Source: Sphingopyxis sp. OPL5
GTDB taxonomy: Bacteria; Pseudomonadota; Alphaproteobacteria; Sphingomonadales; Sphingomonadaceae
Length of the DNA stretch: 64,000 nucleotides
Direction: 5' to 3'
NCBI RefSeq assembly: GCF_003797775.2
Contig: NZ_CP060725.1
Location: 2,536,001 to 2,600,000, forward strand
Part shown: positions 1-7,943 of the stretch, in pieces
How positions within the stretch are numbered: position 1 is the stretch's first letter
How the letters are laid out: every line of letters starts with the position of its first letter
Translations under genes and position numbers: made by a program
Notes under the pieces: generated by a model
The model's input: only the letters and a program-made list of their open reading frames with translations
What the model was told of the DNA's origin: nothing
The model's database searches: none

Positions 1-1
1 C

Positions 2-685
2 GTGGCCGCACCGGCGCCGGTAGCCGGTGAGCGGAGCCCGGTCGCGGCGCGCCGTGCCTTTCTCGAAGGCGGCGCCGGCAAACCGAACGAAAGTCCCGAA
101 CGCATTGGCGGACCCAGCTCGCCCTACATCCTCCAGAGCGGGAGCGTCATCCCGGCGGCGCTGATCACCGGCATCCGCTCCGACTTGCCCGGGCAGGTCA
201 CCGCGCAGGTGACGCAAAATGTCTATGACAGTCCGACCGGCCGGATCCTGCTCATTCCGCAGGGGGCGCGGCTCGTCGGCGACTATGACAGCGAAATCGC
301 CGCAGGGCAGGAACGCGTGCTGCTTGCCTGGGACCGGTTGATTCTGCCCGGCGGCCGGTCGATCCGGCTCGATCGCCAGCCCGGCACCGATGCACGCGGC
401 ATGGCGGGGCTTGCCGATCGCACCGACCATCATTGGGGATCGATGCTGCGTGCGGCGCTTGTCTCGACCTTGCTCGGGGCCGGTGCCGAGCTTGGCTCGG
501 ACGGCGATGACGCGATCGTCAGGGCGATTCGCGACGGGTCGCAGGATACGGTCAACCAGTCGGGACGGCGGCTCGTCGAGCGCCAGATGAACATCCCGCC
601 GACCCTGACGATCCGTCCCGGCTTCGCGCTGCGCGTCCTGGTGACGCGCGATTTGATCCTCGAGCCCGAGGAAGCAGCGCGATGA
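2..685 (+). CDS. trbI: TrbI/VirB10-type conjugal transfer protein, C-terminal part
   Basis: This is the C-terminal 227 residues of a TrbI/VirB10-family protein, the scaffold that links the inner and outer membrane parts of a type IV conjugation channel. The N-terminal cytoplasmic tail and membrane helix lie to the left of the window. Visible family features are the SPYILQSGSVIPAALITG entry near residues 40-57, GRILLIPQGARLVGDYD, the amphipathic stretch MLRAALVSTLLGAGAEL and the terminal RPGFALRVLVTRDLIL. Its stop overlaps the start of the next gene by 4 bp, as in trb operons. This marks the left edge of the window as the end of a conjugative plasmid or integrative-conjugative element. Confidence 0.93.
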   Translation: MAAPAPVAGERSPVAARRAFLEGGAGKPNESPERIGGPSSPYILQSGSVIPAALITGIRSDLPGQVTAQVTQNVYDSPTGRILLIPQGARLVGDYDSEIAAGQERVLLAWDRLILPGGRSIRLDRQPGTDARGMAGLADRTDHHWGSMLRAALVSTLLGAGAELGSDGDDAIVRAIRDGSQDTVNQSGRRLVERQMNIPPTLTIRPGFALRVLVTRDLILEPEEAAR

Positions 686-903
686 GCAAGCTCAGACTCG
701 GGCCAATCGCCGACGACAAGCCGGTGAAGCTTGCCATCGAATTGCCCGGTGCGCTGCACCGCGAACTGATCGCCTATGCCGAGGTTCATGCGAAGGCCAC
801 CGGTCTCGCCGAACCCATGCCGCCGGAGAAGATTGCCGTGCCGATGATCGAGCGGTTCATCGCGAGCGACCGGGGCTTTGCGACCGCGCGCCGCCGGCGA
901 TGA
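682..903 (+). CDS. DUF2274 domain-containing protein
   Basis: A 73-residue protein that starts inside the end of trbI (ATGA overlap), so it is translationally coupled to it. Short DUF2274 proteins typically sit directly after trbI at the end of alphaproteobacterial trb clusters; their function is unknown. The sequence begins MSKLRLGPIADDKPVKLAIELP, is soluble and ribbon-helix-helix-like in size and composition, and ends in a basic RRRR tail. A DNA- or relaxosome-associated role is conceivable but not shown. No trb gene follows, so the transfer operon ends here. Confidence 0.85.
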   Translation: MSKLRLGPIADDKPVKLAIELPGALHRELIAYAEVHAKATGLAEPMPPEKIAVPMIERFIASDRGFATARRRR

Positions 904-913
904 CATTTGGCGA

Positions 914-1060
914 TCATGCGCGCCGTCCCGGACGCGCCGGTGCAGGCAATTTATAAGTGGGGCTGTCGGGCTTGCAACGCACCGCCCAGATGATGGCGGG
1001 CAGCGAACGCATCAGCTCGCGAATGGCGAGGCAGCCCAATATCAGTAGCAATTCGGTCAT
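914..1060 (-). CDS. Small membrane-anchored hypothetical protein (48 aa)
   Basis: A 48-codon frame on the minus strand starts at ATG 1060 with a good ribosome site (GGAGAGGAG about 6-14 bases upstream) and ends TGA at 914-916. The N-terminal 28 residues (MTELLLILGCLAIRELMRSL then PAIIWAVR) form a plausible membrane helix, followed by a short basic, proline-rich tail. It converges on the DUF2274 gene. It is not recognised as a known family. Support is only the ribosome site and the hydrophobic pattern, so a chance frame cannot be excluded. Confidence 0.4.
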   Translation of the reverse strand: MTELLLILGCLAIRELMRSLPAIIWAVRCKPDSPTYKLPAPARPGRRA

Positions 1061-1827
1061 GGGCAGCTCCTCTCCCTATCCATTTGCATCATCCTATGTC
1101 CGCTCTCGGTGCGTTACCGCCGTCCGATAGAGCAAAAGCCCAGACAGAATCTTGTCCGCCAGCCGGCGGTATGGACACGATTCCATCCGAAACCGCTGCC
1201 GCGCGGAACGGATGGACGGTCGGCTCGAACCGCCACCGATCGCCCAATTGTCGGGAACCCACAAAAGCGTCATCAAGCCTCCAGTTCCGCAAAAGAGATC
1301 GAGCCGGTGCGGTTTCGACCGGTTTTGACCCTATGCCGCTTCCGCACACCGCTGATCCGCGGCTTTCCGCCCCGATTTTCCGCTTTATCGTCTTCGCATG
1401 CGGTCGCTAGCATCACGCGGGCGGACACGTCTGCCCGAATAGACGGGTGAAACGGACACATCTGTCCGCCACCGCTTGGGTGCGGTTTGATTTTGCGTCT
1501 CATGCCGCGATTATGGACGATCGGGCGTTCAGGATCATGTGTCCCGATTCCAGGATCTTGTTTTCCCGCCAGCGGTCTCGGCGAGGGCCTTCGCTGAGAA
1601 AATCGATCATTGGGCGGCTCCATAAAAGGTCGATGGGCGGCAAGTGACCACGCTCGGCCGCGGCTTGCTACCGTTCCATAATGCCCGGGATGCGATCGAC
1701 CCCCGTCCGTCAACGGACGCCACTGATCGATTTTCCGGCTTCATGCCGCGAACCCGCACCGAACCAGGACCTATGGTATCGTTTCCATAAAAGTCGAATT
1801 GATCTTGACACGGTAAGCGGCATCCTT
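1061..1827. other. Long gene-poor interval between trb end and ars module
   Basis: About 770 bases in which I find no convincing gene. Frames on both strands are open only because of base composition and lack ribosome sites or recognisable domains. The interval holds a twin palindrome (1422-1468) and three near-copies of a TTCCATAA/TCCATAAAAG word (around 1619, 1674 and 1784). It may be the junction between the conjugative element and the resistance cargo, or a decayed gene. Confidence 0.5.
1422..1468. promoter_or_regulatory. Twin 16-bp near-palindromes, operator-like
   Basis: Two copies of CGGACACRTCTGYCCG lie at 1422-1437 and 1453-1468, with starts 31 bp apart, close to three helical turns. 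The second is an almost perfect dyad (GGACA-N4-TGTCC). A looser third match (CAGACAGAATCTTGTCCG) lies near 1141-1158. Spacing on one face of the helix suggests cooperative binding by a dimeric regulator. The regulator and the regulated promoter are not identified. Confidence 0.45.
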
Positions 1828-1849
1828 CATTTCAATCAATATCGAAATG
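1828..1849. promoter_or_regulatory. Putative ArsR operator upstream of arsR1
   Basis: An inverted repeat CATTTC-N10-GAAATG, with inner AT matches, ends 11 bp before the arsR start codon and overlaps the region just upstream of the ribosome site GAGGAAGAG. A TTGACA hexamer lies at 1805-1810. Location and symmetry fit autoregulation by the ArsR repressor encoded immediately downstream. Confidence 0.5.
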
Positions 1850-1860
1850 AGGAAGAGACC

Positions 1861-2199
1861 ATGGATTCGACATCGGCCATCGACGCGCTGGGCGCGCTTG
1901 CACAGGAGCATCGGCTCGCGCTGTTCCGACTGCTCGTGCAGGCGGGCGGTCGGGGAATGGCGGCGGGCGCGATCGCCGAGGCGCTCGGCGTCCCCAACAG
2001 CTCGCTTTCGTTCCACCTCGCTCAATTGCGCGCGGCGGGGCTGATCGAGCAGGAGCGCCAGCACCGGACGATCATTTACCGCGCCAATTATCCGGCGATG
2101 AATGCGCTCGTCGCTTACCTCATGGAGAATTGCTGCGCCGCCTCGGGATGCGAGGACGACGGCTGCGAAACCACGGCAGATGAAAGGGAAACAGCATGA
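1861..2199 (+). CDS. arsR: ArsR/SmtB-family arsenic-responsive repressor
   Basis: A 112-residue winged-helix repressor that releases operator DNA when its cysteines bind As(III) or methylated As(III). The recognition-helix region is NSSLSFHLAQLRAAGLIEQE (residues 46-65). The sensor is C-terminal: Cys91-Cys92 and Cys97, plus Cys102, in the arrangement seen in Acidithiobacillus-type ArsR rather than the ELCVCDL site of E. coli ArsR. ATG 1861 is chosen because GAGGAAGAG precedes it; an upstream in-frame start at 1681 lacks one. It is the first gene of the arsI module and overlaps arsI by 4 bp. It probably autoregulates through 1828-1849. Confidence 0.92.
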   Translation: MDSTSAIDALGALAQEHRLALFRLLVQAGGRGMAAGAIAEALGVPNSSLSFHLAQLRAAGLIEQERQHRTIIYRANYPAMNALVAYLMENCCAASGCEDDGCETTADERETA

Positions 2200-2651
2200 A
2201 AAGACTGCATGTCCATGTCTCGGTCGAGAATCTTTCGACTTCGATCCAATTCTACAGCACGATGTTCGGCGCCGAGCCGACGGTCACGAAGCCTGATTAT
2301 GCCAAATGGTTGCTCGACGATCCGCGCGTGAACTTCGCCATCTCGATGGGCAATCATGACCGACCCGGCATCCAGCATCTCGGTGTCCAGGTCGAAAGCC
2401 CCGCCGAACTTGGCGAGGTCTATGGCCGGATTCAGGCGGCCGAACGGCCAGTGCTCGAAGAGGGGCACACCACCTGTTGCTACGCCAAGTCGGAAAAAAG
2501 CTGGATATCTGATCCCGACGGCGTTGTCTGGGAGGCCTTCTATACCGACGGCGAGGCGACGACCTATGGCGACAGCCCGGCGCTCGCAAATCTGGTGGCG
2601 GCGCCGGCGGCGACCTCCAAATGCTGCGGACCCTCGGCAACCGCTGCCTGA
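2196..2651 (+). CDS. arsI: ArsI-type C-As lyase (VOC family)
   Basis: A 151-residue vicinal-oxygen-chelate protein resembling ArsI, the Fe(II)-dependent dioxygenase that removes methyl or aryl groups from trivalent organoarsenicals. The expected metal ligands are His5, His61 and Glu113 (in VVWEAFYTDGEATTYG). The substrate-binding vicinal pair is Cys94-Cys95 in HTTCCYA, the ArsI hallmark. The C-terminus adds a further CCG motif. It starts ATGA within the arsR stop, so the two are co-translated. CadI of mycobacteria is a related alternative name, but the ArsR neighbour and the Cys pair favour ArsI. Confidence 0.9.
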   Translation: MKRLHVHVSVENLSTSIQFYSTMFGAEPTVTKPDYAKWLLDDPRVNFAISMGNHDRPGIQHLGVQVESPAELGEVYGRIQAAERPVLEEGHTTCCYAKSEKSWISDPDGVVWEAFYTDGEATTYGDSPALANLVAAPAATSKCCGPSATAA

Positions 2652-2794
2652 TACAGGCTCTTGCGGCCATGGACGGCATGGCGGGCGTTGCCCGCCATGC
2701 ATAGACCTATGGCTCAATTCGATTGGACGCCGTCCATCCGGACCGCCTTAATGGCGCGCAGACCGATAATCGAAACGGCGAGAGGGATGGATCA

Positions 2795-3712
2795 ATGGAC
2801 ATGATGACGAGCGAAGTATCGCGCCGCTCGATGCTCGGGCTCTTCTCGCTGGCCGCGGCGCTGCCGCTGGTCGGCTGCGCGTCGGTGCCGCGCGCCGCAG
2901 AGTCGGCGCCGGCGTGGCGCACCAAATCGGTGCGCTCGCAGACCGACGATCTCAACATCGTTTATCACGAAGCAGGGCGCGGCAAGCCGCTGGTCATCGT
3001 TCATGGCGGCGGCAGCAATGCCGAACCCTATCGCAAGCTTGGCGACATGCTCACCCCCCATTTCCGGGTCGTGCGGGTCGAGCGGCGCAACTATTCGGTG
3101 AGCGGCACGCGGGCCTCGCCGATCACCTGGGAACAGGAAGTCGGCGACGTCGGAGCGGTGATTGCGGCGGTCGGCGGGCGCTGCCATCTCTTCGGCCATT
3201 CGGCGGGCGCGCTCGTCGCGCTGCATGTCGCGCGGCGCCGCCCCGAACTCATCGACAAGCTCGCGCTCTACGAACCGCCGCTGCTCGGAGGCGGGCCGGG
3301 CGTCGTCGCGGTCAAGGCCAAGTTCGATGCCTTTATCGCCGCGGGGCGCAAGGATGAGGCGCTGATCTTGATCTACGGCCATTTCGTCGGCCTTCCCGAA
3401 AATGTGGTGCGCGCGTCGATCGGTTCGCGCGGTCCCGACGTCTATGCCTTGCTTCCGGGCGCATCGGCCGATCTCGAAGCGCTGACCACGCTCGACACCG
3501 ACCCGGCCGACTGGTCCGGGATCAGGCTCGAGACGCTCTTTCTTGTCGGCGAAAAAAGTGCCGCGCACCCGCTGCTCGACAGCAGCGCGGCGCTCGCCAA
3601 GGTGATCGCGAACAGCCGCACCGTCACGCTGGCGGGGCAAGGGCATAGCGCGCAGGTATCGGCGCCCGATCTCGTCGCCGCCGCAATCAGCCCCTATTTC
3701 CGGGCGGGTTGA
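2795..3712 (+). CDS. Alpha/beta hydrolase with lipoprotein-like leader
   Basis: A 305-residue alpha/beta hydrolase. The nucleophile elbow is GHSAG with Ser136; HGGGSN (70-75) forms the oxyanion loop and His284 (GQGHSAQ) is the likely catalytic His. The acid residue is not obvious, because LVGEKSAA replaces the usual LVGxxD. The leader has a twin Arg (RR 10-11), a hydrophobic run and LVGC with Cys28, so a Tat-exported lipoprotein is possible. ATG 2795 is preferred over the in-frame ATG at 2723 because AGAGGG precedes it and the leader then starts correctly. It lies 143 bp after arsI and 2 bp before the flavoprotein. Substrate unknown; it may hydrolyse an arsenical or toxin ester (inference). 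Confidence 0.8.
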   Translation: MDMMTSEVSRRSMLGLFSLAAALPLVGCASVPRAAESAPAWRTKSVRSQTDDLNIVYHEAGRGKPLVIVHGGGSNAEPYRKLGDMLTPHFRVVRVERRNYSVSGTRASPITWEQEVGDVGAVIAAVGGRCHLFGHSAGALVALHVARRRPELIDKLALYEPPLLGGGPGVVAVKAKFDAFIAAGRKDEALILIYGHFVGLPENVVRASIGSRGPDVYALLPGASADLEALTTLDTDPADWSGIRLETLFLVGEKSAAHPLLDSSAALAKVIANSRTVTLAGQGHSAQVSAPDLVAAAISPYFRAG

Positions 3713-3714
3713 AC

Positions 3715-4764
3715 ATGGCAACGAAGGTGCGTGCGCCGGTCGTCGTGATCGGTGCGGGCCAGGCCGGGCTGGCGGCAGGGCGGATGCTCCAGAAGGCGGG
3801 GCTCGATTTTCTCATATTGGAGGCGGGGGACCGTGCATCGGGGTCGTGGCGCGCCTATTATGACTCGCTGACGCTCTTTTCGCCGACCGCCTATTCAGCC
3901 TTGCCCGATCGCGCGATGCCGGGCGATCCAAATGCCTATCCGTGCCGCGATGCGGTCGCCGATTATCTTGAAGATTATGCCGCGCATTTCGCTCTGCCGA
4001 TCCGTTTTGCCGCGCGGGTCGCTTCGGCCGATCCCGACAACGAGAGCGATTTTGTCGTGCGCCTCGAAAGCGGCGAGGCGATCGCCGCTTCGGCCGTTGT
4101 CGCGGCGACGGGCACCTTCGGCTCTCCTCATATGCCCGCGATCGAGGGGGCGGCCGGATTTGGCGGGACTGTCCTGCATTCGGCCGCCTACCGCCGGCCG
4201 ACCGATTTCGCCGGGCAGCGCGTGATCGTCGTTGGCGCCGCCAATTCGGCGGTGCAGATCGCCGCCGAACTGGCGGCGCTTGCGCGCGTGACGCTCGCGA
4301 CGCGCGAGGCAATCCGTTACGCGCCGCAGCGCCTTCTCGGCCGCGACGTGCATTTCTTCTTCAAATGGCTCGGGATCGATGCCACCAATATCTTCTCGGA
4401 TCAGGGTACGCCGGTCCTCGACGACGGCCGCTACCGGCTCGCGATCGCCGAAGGCAGGCCCGAGCGGAGGCAGATGTTCAAGGCGATGACGACAGAAGGC
4501 GTGATCTGGGCCGACGGCCGGGAGGAACCGGTCGATGCGATTCTGTTCGCGACCGGCTTTCGTCCCGACCTGCCCTTCCTTCCCGCCGCGGCCTTCTCGC
4601 CGGATGGAAAGTTGAAACAGCGCGGCGGCGCCTCGACGGCGATCGACCGTCTCTATTTTGTCGGTCAGCCGGGCCTGACCCGTTTCGCTTCCGGCGTGCT
4701 GCGCGGGGTCGGACATGATGCGGCAGCTGCCGTGCGCCGGATCAAGCGCCGCCTCGCGGCTTGA
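3715..4764 (+). CDS. FAD/NAD(P)-binding monooxygenase, ArsO/CzcO-like
   Basis: A 349-residue flavoprotein of the flavin-monooxygenase superfamily. The FAD fold is VVVIGAGQAGLAAG near the N-terminus; a second Rossmann motif (VIVVGAANSAVQIAAEL) binds NADPH; FATGFRPDLPF is the typical C-terminal signature. Proteins of this type occur in ars clusters as ArsO, with unproven function, and are often labelled CzcO. It starts 2 bases after the hydrolase stop at ATG 3715 (a TTG at 3709 is also possible) and its TGA overlaps the next start. A role in oxidising an organoarsenical or thiol-arsenic species is an inference from context. Confidence 0.82.
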   Translation: MATKVRAPVVVIGAGQAGLAAGRMLQKAGLDFLILEAGDRASGSWRAYYDSLTLFSPTAYSALPDRAMPGDPNAYPCRDAVADYLEDYAAHFALPIRFAARVASADPDNESDFVVRLESGEAIAASAVVAATGTFGSPHMPAIEGAAGFGGTVLHSAAYRRPTDFAGQRVIVVGAANSAVQIAAELAALARVTLATREAIRYAPQRLLGRDVHFFFKWLGIDATNIFSDQGTPVLDDGRYRLAIAEGRPERRQMFKAMTTEGVIWADGREEPVDAILFATGFRPDLPFLPAAAFSPDGKLKQRGGASTAIDRLYFVGQPGLTRFASGVLRGVGHDAAAAVRRIKRRLAA

Positions 4765-5972
4765 GCCTGGCGGGGCCTTCAGCTGGTCTGACGCCGCGCG
4801 CGCAATGGACGCTCGCGCTGCTCCAACTCATCTCCTGGGGGTCGTTCTTCTACGCCTTCTCGGTGCTCGCGCTGCCGATGGAGATCGAACTGGGCTGGTC
4901 GCGGCCTGCGATCATGATGGCGATGTCGCTCGCGCTTGTCGTCGCGGGCTTGTCGGCGCCCGTCGTCGGCAGCGCGATCGACCGCGGCCACGGCCGGTGG
5001 GTCATGACCTTCGGCAGCCTGCTCGGCGCTGCGATGCTGCTCCTCTGGTCGGCAAGCAGCGCAAAGCCTGCGCTCTACGCCGCCTGGGCCGGGCTTGGCG
5101 TCGCACAGGCGATGACCTTTTACGACGCGGGCTTCGCGGCGCTCACCCGCCGGCTTGGTGGCGGCGCACCGCGCGCGATCATGCGCATGACCTTGCTCGG
5201 CGGCTTCGCGGGCACGGTCTTCATCCCGCTGACCGGCTGGCTCGTCGATACATGGGGATGGCGCGATGCACTGATGATCCTCGCCGCGATCAATATCCTG
5301 GTCGCGGCGCCGCTCCACTGGGCGGCGCTCGCCGGCGATACGGTCGATGCGCAGGACGCCTCGGACCATGCGGCACCGGCCCCGGCCTGGTCGGCCGCGC
5401 TGCGTGAGCGCGCCTTCTGGATGCTTGTCGTCACTTTCTGCTCCTGGTCGCTCGCCTTCGGGTCGTTGACCTTCCATCTGCTGCCGTTGCTCGCCGAGCG
5501 CGGTATTTCCGATACGATGGGCATCGCGCTGCTCGCATCGGTTGGCCCGCTGCAGATCGCCGGGCGGATCGGGCTGATGCTCTATCGCGGCACCATGCCG
5601 GCGCGTCTTCTCGGTCGGTCGCTGACCGCCGCGCTCGTCGCGGCGATCCTCCTTCTCTATGTGGCGGGGGCGAACATCTGGATGATCGCGGCGGGCGTGG
5701 CGCTCTATGGTATCGCCAATGGCATGGTGACGATCCTGCGCGGGATCGCGGTCGCCCATTATCTGGGCGTGGCTGGGTTCGGGCGCAAAAGCGGGATGAT
5801 CAGCGCAATCAACGGCTTCGCGCTCGCGCTCGCGCCCTATGCGGCGGGGCTGCTCTGGACGGGTGGGGGCTATGCGCTGGTGCTCGCCGGCCTTGCCGGT
5901 GCGGCGAGCGTAGGCGCACTCGCCTTCTGGTCGCTGCCCGCCGCGGGGCGGACGCGCGCGGACGAGGCCTAA
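4761..5972 (+). CDS. MFS transporter, possible arsenical exporter
   Basis: A 403-residue major-facilitator protein with about 12 membrane helices. It starts at TTG 4761, overlapping the preceding stop (TTGA). The N-terminal half begins WTLALLQLISWGSFFYAFSVL and a short cytoplasmic linker near residues 195-210 (DAQDASDHAAPAPAW) separates the halves. It closes an arsR-arsI-hydrolase-flavoprotein run, so it may export an arsenic species, as ArsK or ArsJ do in other ars clusters. The sequence alone does not tell which. Its last 4 bases overlap the convergent TetR gene. Confidence 0.8.
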   Translation: MSLAGPSAGLTPRAQWTLALLQLISWGSFFYAFSVLALPMEIELGWSRPAIMMAMSLALVVAGLSAPVVGSAIDRGHGRWVMTFGSLLGAAMLLLWSASSAKPALYAAWAGLGVAQAMTFYDAGFAALTRRLGGGAPRAIMRMTLLGGFAGTVFIPLTGWLVDTWGWRDALMILAAINILVAAPLHWAALAGDTVDAQDASDHAAPAPAWSAALRERAFWMLVVTFCSWSLAFGSLTFHLLPLLAERGISDTMGIALLASVGPLQIAGRIGLMLYRGTMPARLLGRSLTAALVAAILLLYVAGANIWMIAAGVALYGIANGMVTILRGIAVAHYLGVAGFGRKSGMISAINGFALALAPYAAGLLWTGGGYALVLAGLAGAASVGALAFWSLPAAGRTRADEA

Positions 5973-6583
5973 CTGCGGGGAACCAAACCCTCGAACAGGA
6001 CTTCGAGAAAATCGTCCGCCATTTCGAGCGCGGGCGGGCGGTCGGGACCGGCCGGCAAACGCGCGATACCGTTGAAAGCGGCATAGAGCAGCCGGCTGGT
6101 GACGACGGGTTTGCACCGACGCACCGACCCGTCGGCGATGCCTTCCTCGATCATCGTGGCGACCGCTTTTCCGAGCGCAAGCTGCGCCTTGCGCGTCGTC
6201 TCGCGCTCATCCTCGGCCATTTCGCTGAAATCGGTCAGGACGAAGCAGCGGCCGAAATCCTCGCTGACGATCTCGGCATAGCGGCGGAAAAAGGCGGCAA
6301 GGCGGGCACGGCCGTCGGGCTCGCCGCGCGAGAGGCCGAGCGCTTCGATCAGCTGCTGGCGTGCGATGTCGCCGCAAGCAGTGAGCAGCGCGTCCTTGCT
6401 CCGCGCATAATGGTAGAGCGCCGCGCGCGTCATGCCGAGCTCGCGCGCGACATCCTCGAGCGTCGCCTGGCGAAAGCCGAGGTCGCTGAACACATTCGCC
6501 GCGGCGCGCAGCACCTCGATGCGGCGGTCGCCGAAGCGGTTATTGGGCCGGCCGCGCGGCTTGCTGATCGTTCGTGTCGCCAT
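5969..6583 (-). CDS. TetR/AcrR-family repressor
   Basis: A 204-residue TetR-type regulator. The N-terminal helix-turn-helix is ATLEDVARELGMTRAALYHY (about residues 40-59); the rest is an all-helical ligand domain, typical for fatty-acyl or xenobiotic sensing. It is read in the same direction as the downstream catabolic genes and is convergent with the MFS gene. Its 5' side faces the SDR gene end across about 80 bp. It is likely to repress the acyl-CoA catabolism genes to its right; no operator can be assigned with certainty. Confidence 0.88.
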   Translation of the reverse strand: MATRTISKPRGRPNNRFGDRRIEVLRAAANVFSDLGFRQATLEDVARELGMTRAALYHYARSKDALLTACGDIARQQLIEALGLSRGEPDGRARLAAFFRRYAEIVSEDFGRCFVLTDFSEMAEDERETTRKAQLALGKAVATMIEEGIADGSVRRCKPVVTSRLLYAAFNGIARLPAGPDRPPALEMADDFLEVLFEGLVPRS

Positions 6584-6665
6584 GGAGTCTCCGTTGCGAT
6601 GACTTGTGGCCTGCGAACCCGCGGGTCAAGGCCATGGACGGACGTGCCGCCCATGGCCTCTTCCG

Positions 6666-7493
6666 TCAGATGCTGACGCCGCCCCCAACGATCAGCGTCT
6701 GGCCGCTCACATAATTGCTTTCGGGAATGCAGAAGAGATAGACGCCCCCGGCGGCTTCCTCGGCCGTGCCCGCGCGTCCGAGCGGCACCATGGCAGGCAG
6801 CGCCGACAGCGCCGACTGCGGCACGCCCGCCTGCACTTCCTTGCCCTCGATCACGATCTTCGATGCGGGATCGTCGAGCGGCTTGGTGAGGCGTGTTTCG
6901 ATGAAGCCGAAGGCGACGCAGTTCACGCACACCTTGTAGCGGCCCCATTCCTTGCTCATCGTCTTGGTCATCCCGACGAGCGCCGACTTGGCCGACGAAT
7001 AGTTGATCTGCCCGGCATTGCCGTGCGTGCCCGCCATCGACGAGATCAGCACCACCTTGCGGAAATTCTCCTCCCCAGCGGCGGCTTCCTGCTTGGCGAA
7101 CAGGCGGATCGGCTCGGCCGCCGCGCGCAGGATACGAAAAGGCGCGACAACATGGACGTCGAGCATCTTCTGAAACTGGTCGTCGCCCATCTTCTGGACG
7201 ACGCCGTCGAGCGTGTAGCCCGCGTTCGAGACGATGATGTCGAGCCCGTTGAAGGTCTTGATCGCGGTGTCGACGAAGCGGTCGCCGAAATCGGCGTCGG
7301 TGACATTGCCGACGCAGGCAATGGCGTCGCCGCCGAGATCCTTGATCGCCTTTACCACTTCGGCCGCAGGTTCTTCGTCGAGATCGTTGACGACGATACG
7401 CGCGCCATCGCGCGCGAGCTTGAGCGCGAGCGCGCGGCCGATGCCGCGGCCCGAACCCGAAATAAGGGCAACTTTGCCCGCCAATCTGGTCAT
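6666..7493 (-). CDS. Short-chain dehydrogenase/reductase
   Basis: A 275-residue SDR oxidoreductase. The cofactor loop is SGSGRGIG (12-19), NAG is at 90-92, and the catalytic Ser151/152, Tyr165 and Lys169 are all present (INYSSAKSAL). It is longer than a minimal SDR, with an insert at 135-145 before the active-site strand and another near 205-230. In a beta-oxidation-like cluster it probably oxidises a 3-hydroxyacyl-CoA or a ring or side-chain hydroxyl. It lies 13 bp after the MaoC gene and is the last catabolic gene of the minus-strand run. Confidence 0.88.
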   Translation of the reverse strand: MTRLAGKVALISGSGRGIGRALALKLARDGARIVVNDLDEEPAAEVVKAIKDLGGDAIACVGNVTDADFGDRFVDTAIKTFNGLDIIVSNAGYTLDGVVQKMGDDQFQKMLDVHVVAPFRILRAAAEPIRLFAKQEAAAGEENFRKVVLISSMAGTHGNAGQINYSSAKSALVGMTKTMSKEWGRYKVCVNCVAFGFIETRLTKPLDDPASKIVIEGKEVQAGVPQSALSALPAMVPLGRAGTAEEAAGGVYLFCIPESNYVSGQTLIVGGGVSI

Positions 7494-7506
7494 ATTCTTC
7501 TCCCTG

Positions 7507-7929
7507 TCAGTTGATCTGGATGACGGCTTCGCCGTCGATCGTCGTCGTACCGGCGTCGGTCTGGGTGCGCAGCGCGAGGCGCGCGCAGCGCTTATCGCCG
7601 TCGTCGAATATTTCGGTGATCTCCCCGCTCGAGGTCACGGTCGCATAGAGCGGCGTGATCGCGGTGAAGCGCACGGTCCAGTTCAGCAGCCGTTCCTGCG
7701 GCACCCAATGGGTGACCAGCTGGGCAAGATAGGCCATCGACAACATGCCATGACCGAAGACGTCGGGCATGCCGGCCGCCTTGGCGAAGTCGCTGTCGAT
7801 ATGGAGCGGCACATAATCGTTCGACGCGCCGGCGAAAAGCGCGAGCGTCGCGCGGTTGATCGGTCCCTGCACATGCGCGGGGAGGGTGTCGCCGACGCGA
7901 AGCGCGGCGAGATTGGTCATGTTGGTCAT
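7507..7929 (-). CDS. MaoC-family enoyl-CoA hydratase, catalytic-type subunit
   Basis: A 140-residue single hot-dog protein of the MaoC family, adding water to enoyl-CoA. The R-hydratase motif is intact in NDYVPLHIDSDFA, with Asp38 and His43 as the expected catalytic pair. The start at 7929 is chosen because GAGAGGG lies 8 bases upstream; an earlier in-frame ATG at 7986 would run deep into the partner gene. It follows the second MaoC gene by 14 bp. Two adjacent single-domain MaoC proteins, one with and one without the catalytic His, resemble heteromeric hydratases such as ChsH1-ChsH2 of steroid side-chain degradation. Confidence 0.87.
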   Translation of the reverse strand: MTNMTNLAALRVGDTLPAHVQGPINRATLALFAGASNDYVPLHIDSDFAKAAGMPDVFGHGMLSMAYLAQLVTHWVPQERLLNWTVRFTAITPLYATVTSSGEITEIFDDGDKRCARLALRTQTDAGTTTIDGEAVIQIN

Positions 7930-7943
7930 CGCTGGTGTCCCTC

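Noticed and set aside
1094-1349. Possible small genes on the minus strand between trb and ars
   Set aside because: No ribosome site, domain or hydrophobic pattern; several overlapping frames are equally open.
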